Made by a program: the position numbers and the translations under genes. The notes below the pieces were generated by a model, which saw nothing but the letters and a program-made list of their open reading frames with translations, searched no databases and was not told the DNA's origin. Below are positions 1 through 7,412 of a stretch of DNA of 10,019 nucleotides, piece after piece (position 1 is the first letter of the stretch; the number at the start of each line of letters is the position of its first letter). Origin of the DNA: Spirogloea muscicola (lineage: Eukaryota; Streptophyta; Zygnematophyceae; Spirogloeales; Spirogloeaceae); the NCBI GenBank assembly GCA_009602725.1, contig WELB01000064.1, positions 176,494 to 186,512 of the forward strand. Direction: 5' to 3'.

Positions 1-135
1 CCGGCCCCGCCGCCGCCGCCGCCGGCGGGGCACCCCGCGGAGACGCGCCGCGGCCATACATGCTGCCGCCGGGCGCGCCCCCGCCGGTGTCGGGCTACAT
101 GAGCGCCCCGCCGCCGATGCCGATGCCCCCGCCCG
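1..135 (+). CDS. RBM25: RBM25-like exon 1 (Pro-rich N-terminus, 5' limit unknown)
   Basis: The exon ends at base 135 before the donor GTGAGC, leaving one base (G) of a split Gly codon (phase 1). The first in-window ATG is at 60. Upstream codons are Ala/Gly/Pro-rich without a stop, including a (CCG)6 run at 7-24, so this may be coding DNA from an earlier start or a GC-rich 5' UTR. The coded peptide is almost only Pro, Gly, Met, Ala and Ser, as at RBM25 N-termini. Confidence 0.75.
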
Positions 136-3100
136 GTGAGCTCCTCAGCGTCGGCGCGCCTTCTCGGACGGCCCGATGTGAAGCCAGCGCCAGTCAGGCG
201 GCGCTCTCGTCGTCGTCGTCGTGCCTGCGGCGTCTCCGGGGAGTCGCCGACTGGCGGTGGTGGCTGATCCCCGCGTTGCTCGCTCGGCAGCACCGCCGTG
301 ATCAGGCGATCGCAGCGTCCTGGTCTCCTCCCATACCATTCTGTAGACACCTCCTCACATCTCCGCTCCCAGCGGTACGCCGAAAAACCGCCCTCTGCAG
401 AAGCGCTCCCAGAAGCCGCTCATGTCTCGCCTTCCGTGCCCCCGCTTAGCTTCACTTACTGTGGCTCTTCAAGTACTTGACCAAGAGGGCGCACGTCGCT
501 GCGGGCCTGCTACTGACGTGTAAACTCATGCAGCTCACTCTGTGCATGATGTAACCCTCCATCCAGTGTGCAAGTTTCATGTAGTCCACTTCAACCTGAT
601 CTTCATTGCAGAGGAGGTCTTGAGCTGAGCAAGTGCATTTAACACTAAAATTCGCCTGCACAGGCAACTCCAGTGTCATGATGAGGCTGACCGCTGATTG
701 CTCATACACCTCAGACTTTTTTTTTTAAATCGGATAATGCAGAAGGGTCAACTCTGACGAGTTGTTGTGCAGCTTAGGCTGACATGCTTGTCAATCTTCT
801 CGTCAACATTGGGGTCACAATGGGCTTCTCTGCAACCTGATCAGACGTGGCAAGCAAGGCAGAAAGCTGAGCTCCTTTGTCCAAGTATTGTCCTTGCAGG
901 TCATATAGGCTACCCTCCCCCGCCGTTCAGCCCCATGGGAGGTCTGCCTCCGTACTTCATGAGGCCACCACAGCAGGGCATCCTCCCCCGTCCTGTCACC
1001 TTGGCACCGCTTCCAGGTGTCGCGCCTCGCTTTCCACCTCCTCACTTTATGAGACAGTTGCCTCCTGGAGTTCCTATGGCGGGGTTTACGTTAAGGACTG
1101 GGGCCCCCCTTGCGAGCATCCCTGTCAAAGCCCACACGACTCTGTACGTTGGAAAGATAGCCTCCACCGTTGATGATGACTCCGTGAAGAAGGTGCTGGA
1201 GGTGAGTCTCGTGTCTGATGCTGTCTCTTCTCAGGTCTGCGGAGAATGTTGCCATTCGAGGCTTTGCCAAGTGACAAGCTCCGGACCAGCGCATAGTGAG
1301 TCGACGTGGATCTTTGGATCCTCGTTGTCCATCGCTGAGAGTGCTAAAGTGCTTGTTGCTGTGTCGCCACATCCGTGGTAATGCAAATGCAGCACCAGGT
1401 CGTTCCATTGATAGTGAGCTAGTTGCATGCCTTACAATATGGCTTCACAAGTTGCCTAGGATAGAAGCTCCTTGCTTTGCCAGGTACTCTGACCCGTATC
1501 TATTGTTTACACTGAAACGGAGTTGCTTACTTTGGCCTCAGCTGTGCGGGCCTGTCAAGAGCTGGAAACGTGCGCAAGATCCGACTACTGGAGTTATGAA
1601 GGGCTTTGGCTTCTGCGAGTACGAGTCTGCGGAGGGGGTTCTAAGGGCGATGAGGTTGCTCAACAAGTATCCCCTGGATGGCCAAGAGCTTATGGTACTG
1701 TCAGCAACATCACAGCTTGATTGCTTTCTCGTGCCTCCTGTTTCTTGCTACATCCGCAGGGGACATTGCGGTACATGGTGCTTCACAGAGTTCCAATGGT
1801 CGATACCTCTGTCTTCATGCTGATATTGGCATGGTCTCGTACTGCAGTTGAAAGTCAACCAGGCTACTCAAGAGTATCTCAAAGCTTATGCGGCAAAGCG
1901 TGCACATGATCAGAAAGTAGCAGAAGATGCAAAAGCTCCGGAAGTGGCTGCAGAGAAGGTTTCTGAAGAAGCAGCACCTGCCAAGATTGACACAAAGTTG
2001 GATGAGAAAATGAGCACAGGAGGCAACTTAGATGAGGCAAAAGAAGATGAGGCAAAGGACTCAGCACAAAAGAGTGAGGCCAATGCCTCGGAGGTGGAGG
2101 TTGAGGTCATTGGCCCGCAAGGCAATTTGAGCGAGCAGGAACGTGATGAGATCGTTTTGAAGAGGTTGAAGGAGATGGAAGAGGAGAGGTAAGCCTCTCC
2201 ATCAGGAGATGTGCCTTTGCTAAGCCGAGTCGATAAGATCGTTCGTGCCTGCTTAGACAAAGGTGTTTGCTTCCCTTTTGTCTGCACCATGCATGAGAGA
2301 AACATTGAAATGTTGCTCTTGAGTGTCACAGAGCAAGGTTGCACCCGCTACCTCCGCCACCGCCGCCTCCGCCTGCCGACCTGTTGACCAAGTCACCTTC
2401 CTTCCAAAGAGCACTAGATAACCTGCTTGGAGAAGCTGGACCTGATCATGCCAAGCCTGGTATGGGTCGTTCTAGACCACTTTGCTGTTATTGAGCACGT
2501 GCTGTGTTGACCTATGTCACTAATCTCTCAAGATAATTGCGGCTCTAAGTACATCCTGGAAAGCAGAAACAAGTGCTTATCCCAATGATCAGGTAGCGTG
2601 ATGTTCTGACATTAGTCGTCTTCTGCAGAATCAGGCAGCAACTCAGTGGCTACACCATCCAGGCACCATCCCGGCGAGGGACCAAAGCTGGATGGCACTG
2701 GAAGAACGTTGCCCCCTCCCACTGAAAGAGGACAGGATGCAGAGAGGGGGAGGGACAGAGACATCGAGAGAGATGTTGATCGGCTAGAGAAGGAGAGGGA
2801 GTGGCAAAAGACGCGGCGAGAGCGGGAACGGGAGGCAAATATGCTACATGCGGAGAGGGTGTACATCGAGATGGAGAGAGACTGGGAGACGAGGGTGTGG
2901 GAGAAGGAGAAGCAACGGGAGAAGGAGAGGGAGAAGGATAGGGAGAGGGAGAAAGAGAGGAGGCGGGTTGTGAGAATGCAGGAGGATGAGACTGACGAGG
3001 AAGACTGGCACCGGCGGCACCGCAGGGAAGAAGTAGAGGAGGCGCGCAAGCGACGGAAGCGGGAGGCCGAGGAGGATGAGGACGACCGGCTGAAGGAGGA

Positions 3101-4538
3101 GGAGGAGGTGGTGCTGGAGATGAAACGGCGGCGGCTGGAGCAGGAGGAAGCGGAGAGGGCGGCGTCCCTGGCAGTGAAGATGGCGAGCCTGCTGCCGCAG
3201 CAGCAGGCTAAGGCAGCCGTGGCTATAGTGAAGGACGAGCCCACCACAGTCCTTAGCATCCCTCCTCCTCCTCCTGTAGTCAATGAGAAGTTGGCGTACG
3301 CCCATGTAAAGGAGGATGCAGATCTATCACCACTTCTTCCTGAGGAGATCAAGCCCGCGGCAGGTATGTAGCTCATTGTCGCTGACTAGCTCACTTGACC
3401 AGCTTGACAGTGAAGATCACTGTCCATCGAGGAGGGGCAGTGGCTGCATGTAGCAGATCTGCTGCGCTTGGCACTTAGTGATTGCTTGTGCACAGCCCTC
3501 ATTTAGTGACTCAGAAGCATGACGACTGTCTTTCTATAATGATATGCAGAGGATGCATCAAGGACTGAGAATGGCTACGATCCATTTGAGGAGCATGCGG
3601 ACTCGCCCTCCGATGACGTGCTGGCTGAGTCTCCCAAGCCCGGCGCTGGCCAAGTGACAGCGCCAGTCTTGAAGAGGCCAAGTTTCAGTAGGCTAGGTCC
3701 GAAGCGGATGCCTGGCACCTCTGTTTTTGGACTGGACCATGACGAAGAAAATGAGGCTGACAAGAGGATGAGGCCACTGGTGCCATTGGATTACACGGAG
3801 GACGATAAGCCATCAGCCACAGGATCCGGCAGGTCTTCCTCCAGCGACTTTTCTAAAAGCTTGTCTCAGATGACTTCTGGGCTTGTTTCTGCTGCCTTCA
3901 ACAAGGATCATCGAAACCCCACAACAGCCAATGGGGGTGAGCTACTGGGCAAGAGGAAAGGACATGAGGCACTTGTGACTGCAGAAAAGAAGCAGCAAGA
4001 CAGCAAGGGAGACGCCCAGCCTGCTCTTAATGTCAAGAGCCTGATTGACTCCATACCTAAGACGAAGGATGCGCTATTCCACCTGCCAATAGCTTGGCAC
4101 ATTTATGACGAGGTAGGTGACTCTCCTACATGCCCTGCACTGCACTCCCATCTGAAGCTGACATTCTCTGGTTGATGGGGCCTTCTATTGTCTCATCAAG
4201 ACAATTGGGTTGGAATGCTTGAGTCGGCTGGGGTCGGCTGCAAGTCTCGGTTGGGAGCTTAATGACAGTGTTGAAATTGGACACCATTGCAGCACAAGTT
4301 GGAGGAGAGAATGCGGCCTTGGATCAGCAAAAAGATTGCTGAATACCTGGGCGAGGAGGAGCCTACACTAGTCACTTTTGTCCTCACTGCAGCCCGAAGA
4401 CATGTGTCTGCTGAGGACATGCTGCAGCAGCTGAGCCCCATCTTGGACGATGAGGCTGAGATGTTTGTGCTCAAGTTGTGGCGCATGCTGATCTTTGAGA
4501 TCAAGCGGGTTGAGGCTGCCTCTGCGGCCAAGTTGTGA
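1..4538 (+). CDS. RBM25: RBM25-like splicing factor (RRM + PWI), 8 exons, 5' end possibly outside window
   Basis: Exons: (1)-135, 900-1201, 1542-1694, 1848-2188, 2332-2459, 2629-3363, 3550-4112, 4293-4538. All introns are GT...AG, phases agree at every junction, and from Met60 the sum is 2544 nt, 847 aa plus TGA. Residues counted from Met60: Pro/Gly/Met-rich 1-100; RRM about 105-182 with RNP2-like LYVGKI and RNP1 KGFGFCEY (146-153); Lys/Glu/Ala-rich linker 183-291; poly-Pro 295-305; Arg/Glu/Asp-rich helix or coiled coil 366-510; the motif RPLVPLDYTEDD; and a PWI domain about 744-840 with PWI at 775-777. This order and length match RBM25 (human protein about 843 aa; yeast relative Snu71). Family knowledge: a nuclear RNA-binding protein linked to U1 snRNP that modulates 5' splice site choice. 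The frame upstream of Met60 is open to base 3, so an earlier start is possible. The family call is firm; only the N-terminus is uncertain. Confidence 0.93.
136..899 (+). other. RBM25-like intron 1 (764 nt)
   Basis: Bounded by the donor GTGAGC and the acceptor CTTGCAG. The first part is GC-rich with (CGT)5 at 208-222. The rest has ordinary composition and contains a ten-T run at 717-726 and a perfect 6-bp hairpin (CAACTC-TGAC-GAGTTG) at 749-764. I find no exon or RNA gene inside. It is by far the longest intron of the gene and follows the first exon, a common place for transcription-enhancing introns in green plants (inference). Confidence 0.75.
900..1201 (+). CDS. RBM25: RBM25-like exon 2 (Pro-rich region and first half of RRM)
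   Basis: The acceptor is CTTGCAG ending at 899. GT at 900-901 completes the Gly codon begun at base 135. The exon carries Pro-rich repeats of the GYPPPPFSPMGG kind and then the RRM beta-1 and helix-1 segment TTLYVGKIASTVDDDSVKK. The donor GTGAGT follows the GAG at 1199-1201 (phase 0). The reading frame is also open upstream of 900 back to 767, but that part has no domain similarity and is intron. Confidence 0.9.
1202..1541 (+). other. RBM25-like intron 2 (340 nt), splits the RRM
   Basis: Donor GTGAGT, acceptor CCTCAG. It separates RRM helix 1 from strand 2. It contains additional acceptor-like sites (TTCTCAG near 1235, TTGCCAG near 1482, the latter directly followed by GTACTC), but no coding similarity. 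Confidence 0.8.
1542..1694 (+). CDS. RBM25: RBM25-like exon 3 (second half of RRM, RNP1)
   Basis: The acceptor CCTCAG ends at 1541 and the donor GTACTG begins at 1695; both junctions are phase 0. The exon starts LCGPVKSWKRAQDP, continues with RNP1 KGFGFCEY and ESAEGVLRAMRLL, and ends DGQELM. Joined to exons 2 and 4 it restores an uninterrupted RRM. This block is the most plant-like part of the protein. Confidence 0.93.
1848..2188 (+). CDS. RBM25: RBM25-like exon 4 (RRM end and charged Ala/Glu/Lys linker)
   Basis: The acceptor TACTGCAG ends at 1847. The exon opens with LKVNQATQEYLKAYAAKR, the usual sequence after the last RRM strand in this family. A Lys/Glu/Ala/Asp-rich, probably disordered stretch follows, then a helix ending KRLKEMEEE. 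The donor GTAAGC starts at 2189 and splits an Arg codon after two bases (phase 2). If the intron is not removed, the frame meets TAA at once (2190-2192). Confidence 0.92.
2332..2459 (+). CDS. RBM25: RBM25-like exon 5 (poly-proline segment)
   Basis: The acceptor GTCACAG ends at 2331 and base 2332 (A) completes the Arg codon split at 2188. It encodes ARLHPL, a run of consecutive prolines, and ADLLTKSPSFQRALDNLLG. The donor GTATGG begins at 2460 (phase 1). The small size and low complexity hide this exon from a plain ORF scan; the matching phases on both sides support it. Confidence 0.85.
2629..3363 (+). CDS. RBM25: RBM25-like exon 6 (Arg/Glu-rich domain)
   Basis: The acceptor TTCTGCAG ends at 2628. 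AA at 2629-2630 completes a GAA codon with G2459. Almost the whole exon codes for alternating Arg, Glu, Asp and Lys (about residues 366-510), typical of the ER/RD-rich region of RBM25, which is a long single helix or coiled coil involved in splicing-factor contacts. A less charged tail with six prolines (SIPPPPPPVVNEK) follows. The donor GTATGT starts at 3364 (phase 1). A branch-point-like CTGAC lies about 20 nt upstream of the acceptor. Confidence 0.92.
3550..4112 (+). CDS. RBM25: RBM25-like exon 7 (Ser-rich linker and start of PWI domain)
   Basis: The acceptor ATATGCAG ends at 3549. AG completes the GAG codon begun by G3363. The exon has an acidic/Ser-rich stretch, KRPSFSRLGPKRMPGTSVFG and the family motif RPLVPLDYTEDD. 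It then enters the PWI region with VKSLIDSIPKTKDALFHL and ends IAWHIYDE before the donor GTAGGT at 4113 (phase 0). Reading on into the intron gives 21 unrelated residues and a stop at 4173-4175. Confidence 0.93.
4293..4538 (+). CDS. RBM25: RBM25-like exon 8 (PWI domain core and stop)
   Basis: The acceptor ATTGCAG ends at 4292 (phase 0). The exon begins HKLEERMRPWISKKIAEYLG, which contains the PWI motif that names the domain. EEEPTLVTFV, ILDDEAEMFVLKLWR and a Lys/Ala-rich end follow, with TGA at 4536-4538. The PWI fold is a four-helix RNA/DNA-binding domain. The protein stops soon after the last helix, as other RBM25 proteins do, so no later exon is needed. Confidence 0.95.
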   Translation, partial: HKLEERMRPWISKKIAEYLGEEEPTLVTFVLTAARRHVSAEDMLQQLSPILDDEAEMFVLKLWRMLIFEIKRVEAASAAKL

Positions 4539-4948
4539 TATTGACTAGTTGGTCACCTCATAGCTTAATTACCTTAGGTGAATGCTTCGTCGCTTGTAGG
4601 TCGACTTTTGAAGTCCTGTGCTGTCACCAAGCCATGCAATATGCCACTTTCATCATGGACAATGGGTGGGGTTGCCGCTATATCTACTTGGCTTTCCACC
4701 CTCCGTCCAATTATTGCTGTAGCTACAATTGGCAGGGAGCAACTTGTGTCAGTAATCGACAACGTGCAACCCCAACCATTGTTGCTTTCTCTGTTTTTGA
4801 CCCCTAATGTCCCTATGTACTCTCGACCCTGGTCTTACCCGCCTGAGTTGGCAGAACTTCATGGTACTTTCGTCGTCCAAGCAGTAGCTTACAGTCAGTC
4901 TACCAATAGCTTGTAGCAAGTGGGCTACTTCTACAGCAATGCAAGTAC

Positions 4949-4972
4949 AGTCTGCAGAAAACACTGCAGATT
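4949..4972. repeat. Short inverted repeat / hairpin
   Basis: TCTGCAG (4951-4957) and CTGCAGA (4964-4970) are perfect 7-bp arms around a 6-nt A-rich loop. The stem extends by one G-T and one A-T pair to 9 bp. It lies about 410 nt after the RBM25-like stop codon, so it could form in the 3' UTR RNA. No function can be assigned. Confidence 0.45.
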
Positions 4973-5391
4973 AGCACAGCAATCGGATTCATATCAAGTA
5001 AAGGTTGAGGAACAGAAGGCCACCTAAGCACTCGGCGACTACAATCTGGCTGCTGAAGCATTCTTCAATTGAAGCTTATGTGAGTCCTTGCCCAAGCATT
5101 GAGCAATGGTTGGTAGCCAGACGCTGAGGTAGAAAGGGCTGTAAGGAGCTCAGAGCGTCAAGCAGACAACCCCTGCACCATGGGCATGGAGCCGCTGGAC
5201 AGTATAATGGTGTGGAGGGCCATCTTAGCAGTACGTGGTACCAAATAAAAACCCTGCCCAAAGTGCGCGCGGTTGACAACATCGATTCCAGTGGGTGCTA
5301 CTTGTGCAACGCTAATATTGTCTACTTGGTTTTGCTTCTCTTCACGAGCATGCTCAATTGGCCTAGAGCACAGAATCTCGTGTTTTGCGTG

Positions 5392-5417
5392 CCTGAGGAC
5401 TGTACCTGAGGACTGTA
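5392..5417. repeat. 13-bp perfect tandem duplication
   Basis: CCTGAGGACTGTA occurs at 5392-5404 and again at 5405-5417, with CC following the second copy. There are no mismatches, so it is either recent or maintained. It is in non-coding DNA. Confidence 0.8.
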
Positions 5418-5879
5418 CCGACCGATGCTGTACCTTCCCTTGCTGGACCACCTATACAGAGTCTCTCTTAGGTAGTCACCCATGATGTCATCGACGCACA
5501 GGTCAATCGACTGGAAAAAGGGTTTTCTTCTAGCGAAGGGGCTCCTCTTAGGAAGTCAGTTGCCAAAGAAGTAATTGAAGGTACCCAGCAGTGTAAGCAA
5601 TGCGGGTTGACCCGGAGGTGCACATGAAATGGAAGGGAGGCTAAATCAAGGCAATTGACTTGTTCAGGCAAAGCCAATGCAAAGAACAGGGCTATGCAAA
5701 GCAATGGCCTTTCCCTTTTGGGGGGCTTGGTGCTGGAGTCCTGAACAAGATCGGGGTTACGTCAGGGTTCAGGTTCAACCACTACAATTAGGTTAAGCGA
5801 ACTGACTTAGCAAGGCTTATAGGCGCTGATTGCGCAATAATGGGGTCCATCTGTTGGGAGGCTCCCCAGACCTCCGCCC

Positions 5880-5953
5880 GACCTCGTGGCGCAGTGGATT
5901 AGCGCGTTGGACTTCGGATCCAAAGGTCCAGGGTTCGACCCCCTGCGGGGTCG
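5880..5953 (+). tRNA. tRNA-Arg (anticodon UCG), intronless
   Basis: A full 74-nt cloverleaf can be drawn. Acceptor stem 5880-5886 with 5946-5952 (one G-T pair); D stem GCGC/GCGC at 5889-5892 and 5902-5905; anticodon stem TTGGA/TCCAA at 5907-5911 and 5919-5923; seven-base loop CTTCGGA with anticodon TCG at 5914-5916; variable loop AGGTC; T stem CAGGG/CCCTG with loop TTCGACC; discriminator G at 5953. The internal Pol III promoter is canonical: A box TGGCGCAGTGG (5887-5897) and B box GGTTCGACCCC (5932-5942). It decodes CGA and, if A/inosine rules permit, other CGN codons. CCA is not encoded, as expected for a eukaryotic nuclear tRNA gene. Confidence 0.96.
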
Positions 5954-5972
5954 AGGACCGGCTGGTCACCCG

Positions 5973-5979
5973 TTCTTTT
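5973..5979 (+). terminator. RNA polymerase III terminator of the tRNA gene
   Basis: TTCTTTT, with an uninterrupted T4 at 5976-5979, lies 20-26 nt after the mature 3' end. A run of four or more T on the non-template strand stops Pol III. A 4-bp hairpin (GACC/GGTC, 5956-5967) lies in the trailer before it. Confidence 0.75.
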
Positions 5980-6304
5980 GCGGACGCGGTGGTGCTCATC
6001 TTACTCCTTCCCGCAGGGCCCCACAAACTCACCCTCGCCACGCTACAGTATTTAGAATGGCTCCAATGGACATTGCTGCTCATTGCATTTAGGCCGTCCT
6101 GCCGTGACAAGAATATAGTGTTTGCTTGGGTCATGCCTTGTAGCTGCGTGCTGAACATGCCCTGGCTGCGGCCTCAGACGAAGAGACGGTCCGACTTTCT
6201 TACGGCATGCTACTTCTTTCATTTTGTTGCTTCTGATTTAAACACAGTCATGGATGTGATGATAGAGTCATCGAGTGGCCATCTGTGGTGGTGACTTGCT
6301 CGCC
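5980..6304. other. Non-coding DNA between tRNA and microsatellite
   Basis: There is no recognisable gene. Open frames here have no domain signature, and some are only the tRNA read through. A C-box-like GTGATGA at 6256-6262 has no CTGA partner at a useful distance. Confidence 0.5.
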
Positions 6305-6376
6305 GTGAGTGAGTGAGTGAGTGAGTGAGTGAGTGAGTGAGTGAGTGAGCGAGCGAGCGAGTGAGTGAATGAGTAA
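6305..6376. repeat. (GTGA)n microsatellite
   Basis: Eighteen tetranucleotide units: 11 perfect GTGA (6305-6348), three GCGA (6349-6360), two GTGA (6361-6368), then ATGA and GTAA. The block of GCGA variants inside the array suggests expansion after a T-to-C change. Its translations on the minus strand are Thr-His-Ser-Leu repeats and are not genes. Confidence 0.97.
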
Positions 6377-7170
6377 ATTGTGCTTTCCGTCCACGTTGGG
6401 CCTCGGCAATCCTGTTGGGCTGGCCATTCACAGCCATCGCCTCATATTTCTGGCCCCTTCGCATTTTTCCCCCTGGCCTACCACAGCCATCGCCCTGTTC
6501 TGGAAAAGTCTGTCTTCTAAGTTGGATAGGCTTCTCTCTCGCTCTAGTTGGGTAGACCGCTCACGGCCATAGAGGCTATTATCATAGGCATTGACTTCTT
6601 ACGTGCGTTTTGGCTGACTGGTGGGCACATCCTTTCCGGTTGCTAGTTGCTCCATCTTGTGGCCATTGACCAGGGATCGATCACTCAGTGGTCCTCCTAA
6701 GTAGCAACTTCCTCCATTGAACGGGTTGCATTTTAGCTGGGGCTTCCCCTTCACCTTGTCCATGCTTCGTGGGCTGGCCTTTGCTCTTCCTTCGGGAGAT
6801 CCTTATCGCCTTCTGGTGTTGGCGGCCCGCCAGAAAGCATGCAGGCCACTATCTCACCGCAGCTAGTCCAGGAGGACTGTCCGCCACAGAACAACTAAGC
6901 CGGCGAGTGCAACATGGTGGTGAATTTGACCTGGAGTAAGCCTTGACCAATAGGTAGGACTCCACCTTTTTGGCAATGAAGTAAGGATGCAGCTGTTGAC
7001 TAGGGCATGCTCTTGCCAGCATGCCTTCTAGATATTGTAGAGCCGGGCTGACTATCGTCATCTGCACTGTAAACGCCAGCTAATCGCACTTGACCCCTTC
7101 TCTTCCTCGAACCCCACTGCTGGGTGTCCTTTTGCCTGAGATGGTGTCTGCAGATAACCAGTGACTCCTT
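6377..7170. other. Non-coding DNA downstream of the BRCT gene
   Basis: Probably 3' UTR and intergenic DNA of the minus-strand BRCT gene. It contains an imperfect 22-bp direct repeat near 6420-6494 and unrecognised short ORFs (for example minus 6763-6599, 54 aa, and minus 7067-6849, 72 aa) without domain or splice support. I see no transposase, reverse transcriptase or RNA gene. Confidence 0.5.
6420..6494. repeat. Imperfect 22-bp direct repeat (two copies)
   Basis: CTGGCC, three variable bases, then CACAGCCATCGCC occurs at 6420-6441 and 6473-6494, 53 bp apart start to start. A degraded third trace (CACGGCCAT) is at 6562-6570. It looks like a small local duplication next to the microsatellite. 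Confidence 0.6.
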
Positions 7171-7412
7171 TCATGAGCTGCGAGTACTATCTCGTCTTAA
7201 CTCCAAGACAGCACTCGCACTCGCATGGAGCGGTCTCAATTTAGTACTTTGATAGTGATGTGCATTAGTCTGCAAAGCGGCCAGATCAGTGATCGATGTA
7301 CAGTAGTGCTTATGGAAGCAGGGATGCCAAGGCTTGGAGAAGTACTTGGTGAAATCGAGCCGCTGGTGAATGATGCCTGACAGAATGAGCTCAGGAGCAA
7401 AGACAGCAGCAC
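7171..7412 (-). CDS. BRCT gene last exon (end of BRCT2, C-terminal tail, stop)
   Basis: The acceptor GCACGCAG ends at 7413. GT (7412-7411) completes the Gly codon started by G7536. GAAVFAPELILSGIIHQRLDF matches the last BRCT2 helix of the MDC1/PTIP family, where Pro/Ser-Glu-Leu/Phe-Leu replaces the usual Trp motif. A tail (TKYFSKPWHPCFHKHYC and onward to RRDSTRSS) ends at TGA 7173-7171. The tail is longer than in known family members, so either it is real or a further intron near the GT sites at 7301 or 7248 shortens it. Confidence 0.82.

Larger units (their letters stand above)
4539..5879. other. Convergent intergenic region / 3' UTR of the RBM25-like gene
   Basis: I see no gene here. Short ORFs of up to 112 codons on either strand have no recognisable domain, and no splice-linked similarity to either flanking gene. 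Contents: a hairpin at 4949-4972, an AATAAA at 5244-5249, a 13-bp tandem duplication at 5392-5417, a TGTAA (the usual green-algal poly(A) signal) at 5592-5596, and a 10-bp palindrome at 5829-5838 upstream of the tRNA. Which signal ends the RBM25 transcript cannot be decided from sequence alone. Confidence 0.6.

Noticed and set aside
678-764. Possible C/D-box snoRNA in RBM25 intron 1 (ATGATGA at 678-684, CTGA at 754-757)
   Set aside because: The bases next to the C and D boxes do not form the required terminal stem. The perfect pairing CAACTC/GAGTTG is instead a local hairpin around the D-box-like site.
1482-1495. Cassette or poison exon within RBM25 intron 2
   Set aside because: Acceptor-like and donor-like sites exist, but they do not delimit a credible exon with conserved content.
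4578-4916. 112-aa ORF on the plus strand just after the RBM25-like gene
   Set aside because: No domain similarity, and its first part overlaps another open frame. The PWI protein ends naturally at 4538, so this is probably 3' UTR.
5244-5249. AATAAA as the RBM25 poly(A) signal (and TGTAA at 5592-5596 as an alternative)
   Set aside because: Both are short and expected by chance. They lie about 0.7 and 1.05 kb after the stop, and the sequence alone cannot decide between them.
5830-6294. 154-aa and other ORFs across the tRNA
   Set aside because: They only read through the tRNA gene and its flanks.
6219-6464. Minus-strand ORF with Thr-His-Ser-Leu repeats
   Set aside because: It is the translated microsatellite.
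6599-6763. 54-aa ORF on the minus strand with a start and stop codon
   Set aside because: No recognisable domain, no splice link to the BRCT gene, and low-complexity neighbours; it is expected by chance.
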